64,000 nucleotides of DNA from Commensalibacter melissae (GTDB lineage: Bacteria; Pseudomonadota; Alphaproteobacteria; Acetobacterales; Acetobacteraceae), in assembly GCF_009734185.1 (NCBI RefSeq), contig NZ_CP046393.1, positions 1,356,501 to 1,420,500 on the forward strand, read 5' to 3'. Position 1 is the stretch's first letter; each line of letters opens with the position of its first letter. Under the pieces are notes generated by a model that was not told the origin of the DNA, searched no databases, and worked only from the letters and a program-made list of their open reading frames with translations. This document shows positions 18,020 to 27,175 of the stretch, in pieces. The translations under genes and the position numbers were made by a program.

Positions 18020-18979
18020 TTACAAGGAATTAACAGATTCATTTTTTATTTTAAAAAATTCTTTCGCATTATTTGCATCCCGGGCTATTTGTTTTTTCAA
18101 TTCATTCAAATCACTAAAACGTTTTTCATCACGAATAAAATGATACAAATAAACCGTAATCTTTTGACCATAAATATCCTGGTTAAAATCAAACAAATGA
18201 GCTTCCAGACAGGCTCTGGTCTGTTTTCCAATTGTTGGACGGTATCCGAGATTGGCCACTCCTTCGTGCATTCTCCCATTGGCCAACCGAATTTTAATCG
18301 CATAAACCCCGCATTTGGGCTCTACCTGTTCCCCCAACTGTAAATTCGCAGTTGGAAAACCAATTGTCCTGCCCCTTTTATCCCCATGCTCCACTATATT
18401 CTGAATGCACCAGATCCTACCCAAATAATGGGCAGCCTTTTCAGGATTTCCATTTTTCAGACAGGAACGGATAAGGCTGGAAGAAATCACCGTTCCCTCT
18501 TCCCGCAAAGGTTTTACAATCGTAACGCCAATACCCAGTTTATCCGCTTCAGAAATCAAAAAATCGGTATTTCCTTGACGATTGTGCCCGAATACAAAAC
18601 CCTCACCACAAGCTACATGAAAAATCCCGAATGATTTATAAAGAATTTGATGAATAAAATTCTTTGCATCTAGCGCAGCAAATTCTTGATCAAATGTTAT
18701 CTGAAAAATATTTTCAACACCCAGAGCAGACAAGGCTGCATTTCGCTCATCTGCATTCGTCAATCGAAATGAAATTTCCCTGCCTTCGAAAAGCTGTCTT
18801 GGATGAGGTTCAAAAGTTACTACAGATAAAGAACGGTTTGGAAACTGTTTTTTTAAAGTCTCCAATAAATAAGCGTGCCCACGATGCACACCGTCAAAAT
18901 TGCCCAAAGCTGTTACAGAACCCCGGGCTGATAGCGGAATTGCCTGTCCGTTTGTATAGATAGTCGTCATAAACGGCAA
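18020..18979 (-). CDS. ribF: Bifunctional riboflavin kinase / FAD synthetase
   Basis: 319 aa. The N-terminal nucleotidyltransferase domain has GNFDGVHRGH (HxGH-like ATP site) and ISSSLIR; the C-terminal flavokinase domain has GRTIGFPTANL and the YRPTIG segment. It makes FMN then FAD in the cytoplasm. The usual start could be Met1 (18979) or Met4 (18970), where homology starts MTTIYTNG. It is first in the ribF-ileS-lspA-bamF run, 47 bp after tatA. Confidence 0.94.
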   Translation of the reverse strand: MPFMTTIYTNGQAIPLSARGSVTALGNFDGVHRGHAYLLETLKKQFPNRSLSVVTFEPHPRQLFEGREISFRLTNADERNAALSALGVENIFQITFDQEFAALDAKNFIHQILYKSFGIFHVACGEGFVFGHNRQGNTDFLISEADKLGIGVTIVKPLREEGTVISSSLIRSCLKNGNPEKAAHYLGRIWCIQNIVEHGDKRGRTIGFPTANLQLGEQVEPKCGVYAIKIRLANGRMHEGVANLGYRPTIGKQTRACLEAHLFDFNQDIYGQKITVYLYHFIRDEKRFSDLNELKKQIARDANNAKEFFKIKNESVNSL

Positions 18980-19026
18980 ATTTTCTTTCGTTATTAATCT
19001 AAAACCTCTTCTGAAACAACAAAACC

Positions 19027-19284
19027 TTATTTCTGTGTTTCGGATGATACAGGGGTTTTTTCCTTATTATCGTTAAAGGAAACAGAGGTATCCCCTTTGT
19101 TGTCGACATCTGGCAAAATTGTCTTGCTTTGTGGAGAAGAGGTTTCATCGTCGGCAATATTTTTCTTGAAAATCTTGATACCCCTGGCCAGATCCCCCAT
19201 TAATGTTGAAATCTTTCCTGATCCAAAAACCAGCAAAACCACAATCAATACAATCAGCCAATGCCAAATACTCATACTGCCCAT
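19027..19284 (-). CDS. tatA: Sec-independent translocase subunit TatA
   Basis: A small single-pass protein of about 85 aa. The frame opens at 19323, but the conserved N-terminus [13 protein letters not shown] starts at 19284, with AAGGA 11 nt upstream. The pattern is typical: a transmembrane helix to LLVFGSGKI, the FG hinge, an amphipathic helix ([15 protein letters not shown]), and a polar acidic tail. It forms the protein-conducting element for folded twin-arginine substrates. No tatB or tatC follows, unlike the common tatABC operon. The amidase at 45309 has a twin-arginine signal and is a candidate client. Confidence 0.92.
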   Translation of the reverse strand: MGSMSIWHWLIVLIVVLLVFGSGKISTLMGDLARGIKIFKKNIADDETSSPQSKTILPDVDNKGDTSVSFNDNKEKTPVSSETQK

Positions 19285-19450
19285 AATATATTTATTCCTT
19301 ACACAACTTACACATGCAGACAATTTTCGGAAAATTCAATCGACTTTTTCTAACTTAAACACAGGAAATATCATAATTTAATTAAAATTATCATACTATA
19401 TTTTACTTTTAACACCAAATTGCAAATCACGCGGTTTTTTGTTACCTTGA

Positions 19451-19918
19451 TCACGACTTGTTGGGAATAATAAAACCATAAGTCGCATATCGCTTGATCC
19501 CGATTTTTCCCGTAGGTGCCCACCAAACCCTTACCAAAGACCAGTCATTACGTGATGAAACATCTATAATTGGCGCCTTGTGATCAATTCTCTGCGCTTC
19601 CCAATTGGCATGATCAACAATAATCGTGCGTGAATCCTGAAGTTTTTTTACGACAGAAACATGCCCATAAGGCAATCTGGAAGTTTTACGAAAAACCAAT
19701 ATTGCCCCCGGTTCTGGCCTTTTGGTTCTATAATATTTCCCTCTTGATTGATACCACCAACTATAGGCTGCCCCCTGAAGTTCAACACCAGTGATCTTGC
19801 GGGCATAGGGTGCACATTGCAAGGAGCCATGATAGCTTCTTCCCCCTCCACAGGCAGCCAGCAAGGGTAGAATTCCAAAAAACATGATTAAGACGCGAAC
19901 AAAAAATCCTGATTTCAT
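19451..19918 (-). CDS. CHAP-domain lipoprotein (putative peptidoglycan amidase/endopeptidase)
   Basis: 155 aa. Lipobox LAAC gives a lipidated Cys at about residue 23. The rest is a compact CHAP-type cysteine peptidase: catalytic Cys in QCAPYAR, His in YGHVSVV, and a polar third residue probably in the DHANW segment. CHAP enzymes cleave peptidoglycan peptide bonds. A lipid anchor would place it at the inner face of the outer membrane or at the inner membrane surface. It starts 6 bp after recX on the same strand and is probably co-transcribed with it. Which bond it cleaves cannot be told from sequence. Confidence 0.82.
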   Translation of the reverse strand: MKSGFFVRVLIMFFGILPLLAACGGGRSYHGSLQCAPYARKITGVELQGAAYSWWYQSRGKYYRTKRPEPGAILVFRKTSRLPYGHVSVVKKLQDSRTIIVDHANWEAQRIDHKAPIIDVSSRNDWSLVRVWWAPTGKIGIKRYATYGFIIPNKS

Positions 19919-19924
19919 TTTCCC

Positions 19925-20509
19925 CTATAAAGAACGTATTTTATTGATACATTCTTCTGCCTCTGCATGGGTCATCGATAAAACTTCTTTTGAGATTGTA
20001 AACGAAAATCCACGCCTTGCAAGGATCATTTGTTCACGATCCTTCAGTTCAGCTGTTTTTTTTAACAAACGCTTACGAAATGGTCCAATCTTCCTTTTCC
20101 GTGCATAGGCCAAAGCGGATAGCAGCTCAAGATGATCATCATGATATTCTTGCAAGGAGGACTGAATTAAGGAGGGATTGATTCCCTTTTGTATAAAACG
20201 TCCCTGAATTTGTTTTTTGGAACAACCCGCACGGATCAAGGATGGCATTTTGGAAAAAATAAATCTGTCATCATTAATACCGCCATTTTGCTTCAATTCA
20301 TTGACAATCTGATCAATCTTATCGTATGCCTTCTTGAGAATTTCATCGTAATCTTGATCGTCCTCCTTTTGAATTTGTTTAATCCAACGATTGACTTTCT
20401 GCCTTAAAAGTTTAACCAATCCTGCCTCGGTATTATTATAACGGGCAAGATAATTCAGTGCATACTCTTTTAAGTCAGGAAGCTGTATCCTGTTTGACAT
20501 GATTTGCAT
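19925..20509 (-). CDS. recX: RecX family regulatory protein
   Basis: About 194 aa, made of tandem three-helix repeats typical of RecX, a modulator of RecA filaments. Family-like segments include LKEYALNYLARYNNTEAGL, the basic linker of coiled character (KKAYDKIDQIVNELKQNGGINDDRF), and KIGPFRKRLLKKTAELKDREQMILARRGFS-type C-terminal repeats. A GTG at 20512 opens the frame, an ATG follows at 20509 and another at 20500 (MSNRIQLP, where homology likely starts). GGGA lies just upstream. recA is not in the window. It precedes the CHAP lipoprotein by 6 bp. Confidence 0.8.
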   Translation of the reverse strand: MQIMSNRIQLPDLKEYALNYLARYNNTEAGLVKLLRQKVNRWIKQIQKEDDQDYDEILKKAYDKIDQIVNELKQNGGINDDRFIFSKMPSLIRAGCSKKQIQGRFIQKGINPSLIQSSLQEYHDDHLELLSALAYARKRKIGPFRKRLLKKTAELKDREQMILARRGFSFTISKEVLSMTHAEAEECINKIRSL

Positions 20510-20627
20510 CACTTCCCTTTAAACATTATCCAATCAATTACCCTTGATTATATTAGGAATAAATTGACTTTTTTTTCTCAATCATTAATTATGTCTGTTT
20601 CCTTCAATAAAATCGACAAGAGAGATT

Positions 20628-21818
20628 ATGATTTCCGCTTTGATGCCCACCTATAATCGTGCAAACCTTGCCTTTGACCATGGAAACGGCGTGTGGCTTT
20701 TTACGGTTGATGGGCGACGATTTCTGGACTTCGGGGCTGGAATTGCAACATCATCTCTAGGTCATAATCATCCCCTTTTATGTAAAGCTATTTCGGAACA
20801 GGCAAAAAAAGTCATTCATGTTTCCAATTTATACCAAATTCCTCAGGCAATAAAATTAGCCGAAAGATTAATAGCAATAAGTTTTGCCGACAGTGTGTTT
20901 TTTTGCAACTCTGGGGCAGAGGCAAACGAAGGAGTCATAAAGGCTATTCGTCGCGCCCAATATAAAAACAACCATCCAGAAAGAACAGATATCATCTGTT
21001 TTAATCACGCTTTTCATGGAAGAACTATTGCAACTTTGAATGCGACAGGCAATCAAAAATATCTGGAAGGTTTCGGGCCTAAAATACCTGGAATCAAACA
21101 TATTCCAATACATGATATTGACCTGGTGAAAGAAGCCATTAACCAGAATACGGCAGGATTTCTGATCGAACCCATACAAGGCGAAAGTGGAATCACTGTT
21201 ATTTCTCCTGATTTTCTAAAGGCATTGCGACAAATCTGTGATGAGAATGATCTTTTCCTAGGATTTGACGAAGTTCAGTGCGGAGTTGGCAGAACAGGTA
21301 AATTTTTTGCCTATCAATGGACAGATATTGAACCTGATATTCTTTCATTGGCAAAGGGTATCGCCGGGGGCGTACCTATGGGCGCTTTTCTTGCCAAGGA
21401 AAAAATCGCCAAACACATGACCTTTGGAACGCATGGATCAACCTTTGGAGGAAACCCTCTTGCATGTGCGGCTGGAAATGCAGTTATGGATATCATATTG
21501 AAACCTGGATTCCTGAAAAATATACGAGAAACAGGACTGTATCTAAAGGAACAACTGCAACAATTAACCGAGATTTATCCAGATGTTTACGCTGAAGTTC
21601 GCGGAAAGGGTCTTTTATTGGGATTAAAGGGAGCCATTCCTGCAAACGAAATTCAAAATGCAGCCCTAGAGCAAAATCTACTGACCGTATTGGCAGGAAA
21701 TAATGTCATTCGCATAATTCCTCCCCTAATTATAACCAAGGAGGAATGCTTGGATGGTATTCACCGGTTAAGAAATGCTGCCGAGCAATTACGTAAAAAC
21801 CTGAAATCTGTTCAATGA
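20628..21818 (+). CDS. argD: Acetylornithine aminotransferase
   Basis: Class III PLP aminotransferase of arginine synthesis, 396 aa. Seen: NSGAEANEGVIKAIRRA, the HAFHGRTIATLNATG segment, the PLP-contacting LGFDEVQCGVGRTGK, and the Schiff-base lysine in LSLAKGIAGGVPMGA. It is first in a run argD-argF-hslO with 9 bp to argF. The context with argF settles it as argD rather than a GABA or ornithine aminotransferase. It may also act as succinyldiaminopimelate aminotransferase (known dual activity in some bacteria). Confidence 0.95.
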   Translation: MISALMPTYNRANLAFDHGNGVWLFTVDGRRFLDFGAGIATSSLGHNHPLLCKAISEQAKKVIHVSNLYQIPQAIKLAERLIAISFADSVFFCNSGAEANEGVIKAIRRAQYKNNHPERTDIICFNHAFHGRTIATLNATGNQKYLEGFGPKIPGIKHIPIHDIDLVKEAINQNTAGFLIEPIQGESGITVISPDFLKALRQICDENDLFLGFDEVQCGVGRTGKFFAYQWTDIEPDILSLAKGIAGGVPMGAFLAKEKIAKHMTFGTHGSTFGGNPLACAAGNAVMDIILKPGFLKNIRETGLYLKEQLQQLTEIYPDVYAEVRGKGLLLGLKGAIPANEIQNAALEQNLLTVLAGNNVIRIIPPLIITKEECLDGIHRLRNAAEQLRKNLKSVQ

Positions 21819-21827
21819 GTAATTTCT

Positions 21828-22811
21828 ATGAATAACCCAATTATTTCTCAATCAAAAAAAATAAAACACTTTTTAGAACTCAAAGATATTAGTAAACAAA
21901 ATTTAAGAGATATTATCACCCTCGCCTCTCAAATCAAAGGAATGCAGGAAGATAGAAAATATCCCTCACATCCTGCCCAACCTCTGAAAGGACGTTCAAT
22001 CGCACTTATCTTTTCCAAACCTTCAACCCGTACGCGCGTATCTTTTGAGGTTGGAATTCATCAACTAGGCGGTAATCCGATTGTTTTATCAACCAGTACA
22101 ATGCAGATTGACCGGGGCGAAACCATTGCCGACACTGCCCGCGTTCTTTCAAGATTTGTGGATGGCATAGTTCTTCGAACAGGCTGTACCGAACATTTGA
22201 CCGAATTGGCACAATTAAGTTCAGTCCCCGTTATTAACGGACTGACTCCCGCCTCGCATCCGGGACAAGTCATGGCTGATGTCATGACCTTTGAAGAACA
22301 TAAAGGTCCTATCAAGGGACGTGTAATTGCCTGGATTGGCGATGGTAACAATGTTGCAAATTCTTTCATTGAAGCTGCCGCACAATTTGATTTTACTCTT
22401 AAATTAGCCACCCCACCCGATTTATTGCCCTCAAAAACCATACTGTCATGGGCCAAAGAAATGGGGGCAGACATTCAGCTGACTACAGATCCAAAAAAGG
22501 CAGTTAAAGAAGCAGATTGTATTGTTACCGATACCTGGGTTAGCATGTCTGATAATGATTCTGAAAAACAACAACGCTTGAAATTATTGCATCCTTATCA
22601 AGTTAATCTCGATTTAATGAAACTAGCCGCCCATGATGCCATTTTCATGCATTGCTTGCCTGCCCATATCGGTGAAGAGGTAACCGCTGAGGTTTTTGAA
22701 AGTAAACAATCAGTTGTTTTCGATGAAGCTGAAAATCGTCTTCACGCACATAAAGCCATTCTGATTTGGGCTTTGATGGGTGATAATTGGCGTGATTACG
22801 GCTCCCGTTAA
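21828..22811 (+). CDS. argF: Ornithine carbamoyltransferase
   Basis: 327 aa. Carbamoyl phosphate site SKPSTRTRVSFEVG, ornithine site around FMHCLPAHIGEEV, and the DTWVSM motif. It makes citrulline from ornithine and carbamoyl phosphate. It starts 9 bp after argD with only a weak ribosome binding site, suggesting translation coupled to argD. hslO follows. Confidence 0.95.
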   Translation: MNNPIISQSKKIKHFLELKDISKQNLRDIITLASQIKGMQEDRKYPSHPAQPLKGRSIALIFSKPSTRTRVSFEVGIHQLGGNPIVLSTSTMQIDRGETIADTARVLSRFVDGIVLRTGCTEHLTELAQLSSVPVINGLTPASHPGQVMADVMTFEEHKGPIKGRVIAWIGDGNNVANSFIEAAAQFDFTLKLATPPDLLPSKTILSWAKEMGADIQLTTDPKKAVKEADCIVTDTWVSMSDNDSEKQQRLKLLHPYQVNLDLMKLAAHDAIFMHCLPAHIGEEVTAEVFESKQSVVFDEAENRLHAHKAILIWALMGDNWRDYGSR

Positions 22812-22895
22812 TTCCATTCTTGAAATAGACAATATTTAGCCTATCTTTTCAAAAAAGATTTCTCGGCTATTCGCTTTTTTCTTGAGAAGATAACC

Positions 22896-23816
22896 ATGAA
22901 AAACCTTCATCATTCCAATAATGATCGACCCAATGTTCCAGATATTACCTACGGCAAAGGAATTACGCCTTTTTTCTTCCCTTCGGCAAGAGGAAGGCTC
23001 ATTCGTTTGGGACCTGTAGCTCATTCCATTCTTGAACGCCATAACTACCCAGACTGTATCACCAAACTGGGAGGTGAAGCTTTGTCATTAGTTGCTGGCC
23101 TGGCTTCATCATTAAAATTTGAGGGATCATTTTCCCTGCAAATCAAGGGAAAGGGAGTCGTGTCAATGTTGGTTGCTGATTGTACCCATAAAGGCGAGCT
23201 ACGCTTCTATATTCGTTATGACAAAAACAAAATAAATGATTTTACTGAAAATGCATCAGCAAAAACCCTTTTGAAAAAAGGATTATTCGTTCTGACCATA
23301 GACCAACAAGACAAAAAAGACAATTATCAGGGGATGGTTGAACTGACAGGAGAAACGCTTGCAGAAATGGCCAGTCACTATTTTGAAAATAGTGAGCAGT
23401 TTCCCTATTCAATTCAATTATATTGCGAATGCTATCAAAATAAATGGCAAGCTGGCGGCCTAATTCTTGAAAAAATTGCCCATGAAAATTCAATCGTTTT
23501 GAAACCAGCCGCTGAAAATGATGAAAAAGAATGGGAAACAATATGTATTTTAGCCAACACTTTAAAAGCTTCAGAGTTATTTGATAAAAATCTTGCTTCA
23601 GAAAAATTACTTTATCGTCTTTTCAACAGTTTGGAATTTTCTGTTGGCAAGCCGAAAAATGTCGCTTATGGTTGTCGTTGTTCCCGATCAAGGTTACAAG
23701 AGGTCTTGAACAATTTTTCCAAAGATGAACTTGATAGCATGGCAGAAAATGGAAAAATTATCATGACATGCGAATTTTGCTGTTACGATTTTATTTTTTC
23801 TCGTAAAGAAATCTAA
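22896..23816 (+). CDS. hslO: Redox-regulated chaperone Hsp33
   Basis: 306 aa. The C-terminal zinc/redox switch shows CRCS and CEFC pairs spaced as in Hsp33, followed by CCYDF. Oxidation releases zinc and turns on holdase activity, protecting against oxidative unfolding. It is the third gene in argD-argF-hslO, an order seen in many alphaproteobacteria. GAGAAG lies before the ATG at 22896. Confidence 0.94.
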   Translation: MKNLHHSNNDRPNVPDITYGKGITPFFFPSARGRLIRLGPVAHSILERHNYPDCITKLGGEALSLVAGLASSLKFEGSFSLQIKGKGVVSMLVADCTHKGELRFYIRYDKNKINDFTENASAKTLLKKGLFVLTIDQQDKKDNYQGMVELTGETLAEMASHYFENSEQFPYSIQLYCECYQNKWQAGGLILEKIAHENSIVLKPAAENDEKEWETICILANTLKASELFDKNLASEKLLYRLFNSLEFSVGKPKNVAYGCRCSRSRLQEVLNNFSKDELDSMAENGKIIMTCEFCCYDFIFSRKEI

Positions 23817-24252
23817 TAAAAATAATATCGATTAATAAGCAAATTCAAAATAATGTTAAAATTTTCTATTTGTTGAATATAAACAAATGTGAATTTTATA
23901 GAATTTTTACTAATTATAATATTCACTTTTTAATTTTTAAATGACCAAAAAACAGATAAAAAACTGTTTTAATAAATAACACCTAATAAAATTATAATTT
24001 CTTCGTATTGTTTCAAACAAATAAGCTTTTAACTCTCTATTATCATAATCATTGTCATATTTTATTCTAAACAAATTATATCATTCATAAAATTGGAATA
24101 GTAATATGATATAATTTTTTCAAAAGATTTGTTATCATGACTAAATTTTGGAATAGGATTATATCATGATAAACAGGTTAAATATATACGTATAATTAAC
24201 CTGTTTTAACGTAACCAGCAATTAATGAATTTATAAATATCAAGGGGTTGTC
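23817..24252. other. AT-rich intergenic region upstream of an unknown lipoprotein
   Basis: 436 bp with no coding frame that looks real. It carries two copies of TTGGAATAG (24093-24101 and 24148-24156, 55 bp apart), each followed by a related TATGATAT/TATATCATG stretch, and the long inverted repeat at 24171-24206. The promoter of the downstream lipoprotein gene should be here. Confidence 0.5.
24171..24206. repeat. 11-bp perfect inverted repeat with palindromic loop
   Basis: AAACAGGTTAA (24171-24181) pairs perfectly with TTAACCTGTTT (24196-24206). The 14-nt loop contains the self-complementary TATACGTATA. It ends 46 bp before the ATG of the lipoprotein gene, so it is either an operator or a hairpin in its 5' leader. 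As a terminator it would be weak: only TTTT follows. Confidence 0.6.
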
Positions 24253-25125
24253 ATGTCATTCGAATTACGCAAATCGTTATCATATCGATTTAAATTTTAT
24301 TTATCTGCATTTTTATGGATTAGTCCGGTCGTGATATTATCAGCTTGTGCACATAAAGATACCACTCAATATGCACCACTAACATATGATTATCTAACCC
24401 CTATATTCCTGAATGTTGGACAAATAAGCATACAGGATCATTCTAACGCAAATCAATATCCAAGGGATATTTCCAATTTAAGCCCGACCCCTCCCGCCAT
24501 GGCCTTGAATAACATGGTTAATAATCGTCTTAAAGCAAGAGGCACATCCGGAAAGGCTATATTTACAATCAGCCGAGCTTCTTTGCAAGAAAACAATGAT
24601 GATGCCGTTTACGGGCAAATTGATATTAGTCTTGATATTTATAACAACAATAATAGAAAAGTTGGCTCAATTCAGGTCAGTACAAATCATACATACCAGA
24701 CTGATCATAATAAGGGAGACTTAGATAGCCGAGCAAATTTATATGATATTACCCAAAAAATGATGCAAGATGTCAATGTGGAACTAGAATATCAAATTCG
24801 CAATCATTTGGAGCCCTGGATTGTTGATGCCACAGGCACACCAATTTCAGACTCAATTAAAACACAGGATTTGAATGATAAGGCATCTTCAACCGCTGTA
24901 AAACATGATATGTCCCCTCCAGATCACAGGATTATAGCACCTGCCACCAACAAACCTCCAGCTTCAAACGCAGATTTAAATGCTGTTTTCCCTGATGGCA
25001 TTCCCAACAATGAATCTGCCGCACCCCCAGTCCATGATACACAACCTGTTTCTTCAACTAAAGGTAAATATCCTGTTGGGGTATTGGGAACACTGCCTCA
25101 ATCAGCCATTTCCAAAAAATACTAG
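24253..25125 (+). CDS. Putative lipoprotein, function unknown
   Basis: 290 aa. The signal ends in lipobox LSAC (Cys32). Residues 33-190 look like one alpha/beta domain with an alternating-hydrophobic stretch (YGQIDISLDIYNNNNRKVGSIQVSTNHTY) and a helical segment (ITQKMMQDVNVELEYQIRNHLEPWI). That arrangement resembles small assembly lipoproteins, but I cannot name the family. From about residue 200 on it is Pro/Ser/Ala/Asn-rich and likely disordered. GGGG lies 5-6 nt before the ATG. It converges on lutC with 3 bp between the stops. Confidence 0.7.
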   Translation: MSFELRKSLSYRFKFYLSAFLWISPVVILSACAHKDTTQYAPLTYDYLTPIFLNVGQISIQDHSNANQYPRDISNLSPTPPAMALNNMVNNRLKARGTSGKAIFTISRASLQENNDDAVYGQIDISLDIYNNNNRKVGSIQVSTNHTYQTDHNKGDLDSRANLYDITQKMMQDVNVELEYQIRNHLEPWIVDATGTPISDSIKTQDLNDKASSTAVKHDMSPPDHRIIAPATNKPPASNADLNAVFPDGIPNNESAAPPVHDTQPVSSTKGKYPVGVLGTLPQSAISKKY

Positions 25126-25128
25126 ATT

Positions 25129-25707
25129 CTAAAGCAATAACAAGGAAAATGAACGTACACCCTGGGCGCCATGGATCAATACCCCTTCAATATCTGCGGT
25201 GGCCGAGGGACCTGTATGTAGTGCTGCATAATGATTTCGCCTCCATTCCGGACGTGCATACGCATCATGCAGGTTTTCCACGATTTCAGAGCTGTTCAAT
25301 AAAACGACCAGATGTTGCGGTAAATAACCCAAAGTATTTACAACCAGATCTTTTTCGGTAAGACAAACAGATCCTGTTTCAGCCACACCAAAACTTGCCC
25401 TGACAACTGCATAGTCAATATCATGCAAACTATTCGGAGGCGTTTGATCCGTTATATTATAATCACCCTTTATTTCCTTAACAACAGAACAGATATTCTT
25501 TGCGTTTGAAAGTTTTTCATAAATCGACTCAAAAGGATTATCGGCATGATTTTCCAGTAATTCACCCCCCATCTGCTCAAAAACTTTCTTAAATTTTTTT
25601 ATCAAATCAAGATCATTCTGGTGAAACAAGGGAACAGAAGGAGGCTTAACATATTCATCAACACAGGCCTTGCGGATTTTGCCTAAAATGATATCACGAC
25701 TATTCAT
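25129..25707 (-). CDS. lutC: Lactate utilization protein C (LUD domain)
   Basis: About 192 aa with a single LUD (DUF162) domain: DYAVVRASFGVAETGSV, PQHLVVLLNSSEIV and the terminal GPSATADIEGVLIHGAQG signature. It is part of the LutABC system that oxidises L-lactate to pyruvate. The frame opens with GTG at 25713, but the ATG at 25707 has AAGGA 9-10 nt upstream and is chosen. It overlaps the end of lutB by 8 nt, indicating translational coupling. Confidence 0.92.
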   Translation of the reverse strand: MNSRDIILGKIRKACVDEYVKPPSVPLFHQNDLDLIKKFKKVFEQMGGELLENHADNPFESIYEKLSNAKNICSVVKEIKGDYNITDQTPPNSLHDIDYAVVRASFGVAETGSVCLTEKDLVVNTLGYLPQHLVVLLNSSEIVENLHDAYARPEWRRNHYAALHTGPSATADIEGVLIHGAQGVRSFSLLLL

Positions 25708-27175
25708 TAACACTTTCCTTTTTCAGATAATTCTTTTCATACCAGCCATGAAAGGTCTCCTTGGGTGCAGGTGGCAAGTCTCTCTGCTTTCCCCATTTAT
25801 TGAGGTTATTGTAAACAATAAAATGTGGGAGATATTTCAATGCCCGATCGGCATTTTTTATCGCGGCCCTGTACAGGGCTGGATTGCCCAAAATTTTCCC
25901 GGCGGCCTGCATCAATATTCTTTTTGCAAGGGACAATTCACCCTTTTCTGCCAATGTCTCTCGCCACTCAAAAATTTGTTCATGAATATTGATTTTAACA
26001 GGACAGACATTAGAACAACTGCCATTCAAGGTTGAGGCAAAGGGAAGGTTGCGAAATTTATGGGCATTGTATCCCGGACTAAGTATCAAACCAATTGGCC
26101 CTGCATAGGTACTTCCATAACTTAATCCACCACTACGACGAAACACGGGACATGTGTTCATACAGGCACCACAGCGTATACATTTCAAGCCTGCCTTGAA
26201 TTTCTTGTCAGCTAAACGGGTGGAACGCGTATTATCGACCAGTATGACATGCATTTCCCCGCCATGATGTCTGGGCCCCCGGAAATAAGATGTATATTGT
26301 GTTATTGGGGAACCTAGCGCACTACGTGACAATAAACGAATGAATACTGCCAGATGTTCAAGCCCTGGAACTATTTTTTCAATTCCGACCGTTACAATAT
26401 GCATCCCGGGTGTATTGGCAGAAAGATCGGCATTCCCTTCATTCGTGCAAACAACCACCGCACCCGTTTCAGCAACCAAAAAATTTCCTCCTGTCATGCC
26501 AGCTTCGGCTTTCAGGATCAAGGGACGATTTGTTTCGCGCTGGGTTTCGGCAAGATAATGTATATCATTATTGCCCGCCTGTGCCCCGAGAGTTTTGGTA
26601 AAAACCTTGGAAACATCCGTACGGGATTTGTGAACAGCCGGAACAACAACATGACTTGGATCCTCATTGTCCAATTGCTGGATCCGTTCACCCAGATCCG
26701 TTTCAATTACGTTGATCCCCTCCTTTTCCACAGCCTTTCGCAAACCACATTCTTCCCCAAGCATGGATTTGCTTTTCACTAAAATTTTGGTCTGGCGTTT
26801 TTTCATCAACTCGATGGCAATCGAATTACACTCTTCAGCATTTTGCGCCCAATGAACATGAATACCATTATCTTTGGCATTTTTTTCAAACATTTCGAGA
26901 TAATGAGCAAGATGATCAAGCGTGTGCTCCTTGATATCCGAAGCCAACTGTCTAAGTTCCTCCCATTCTGGGATAAGATGCATTTGCGCATCACGCTTTT
27001 TACGTAAATCCCATAAACGATTATCATGCATTTTCTCGTGGGCCTGCGCAGCGATAAAGCGATTGGCGGCTTCAAGCTGATCTATGGGTTTATTACCTTT
27101 GACAACCGCACCCCTTGCGCCAACTTCATGTTGAAGCGCCACATCATTCACGTCTGAATTAATATTGACATTCAT
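25700..27175 (-). CDS. lutB: Lactate utilization iron-sulfur protein B
   Basis: About 491 aa. An N-terminal LUD domain (AETGAVVVCTNEGN, GIEKIVPGLEHL) is followed by a ferredoxin-like pair of 4Fe-4S motifs: CIRCGACMNTCPVFRRSGG and SCSNVCPVKINIHEQI. The frame extends upstream to 27265, but the ATG at 27175 overlaps the lutA stop as ATGA, a classic coupled start, and gives the usual N-terminus. It is the electron-transfer core of the LutABC complex at the inner face of the membrane. Confidence 0.94.
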   Translation of the reverse strand: MNVNINSDVNDVALQHEVGARGAVVKGNKPIDQLEAANRFIAAQAHEKMHDNRLWDLRKKRDAQMHLIPEWEELRQLASDIKEHTLDHLAHYLEMFEKNAKDNGIHVHWAQNAEECNSIAIELMKKRQTKILVKSKSMLGEECGLRKAVEKEGINVIETDLGERIQQLDNEDPSHVVVPAVHKSRTDVSKVFTKTLGAQAGNNDIHYLAETQRETNRPLILKAEAGMTGGNFLVAETGAVVVCTNEGNADLSANTPGMHIVTVGIEKIVPGLEHLAVFIRLLSRSALGSPITQYTSYFRGPRHHGGEMHVILVDNTRSTRLADKKFKAGLKCIRCGACMNTCPVFRRSGGLSYGSTYAGPIGLILSPGYNAHKFRNLPFASTLNGSCSNVCPVKINIHEQIFEWRETLAEKGELSLAKRILMQAAGKILGNPALYRAAIKNADRALKYLPHFIVYNNLNKWGKQRDLPPAPKETFHGWYEKNYLKKESVNE

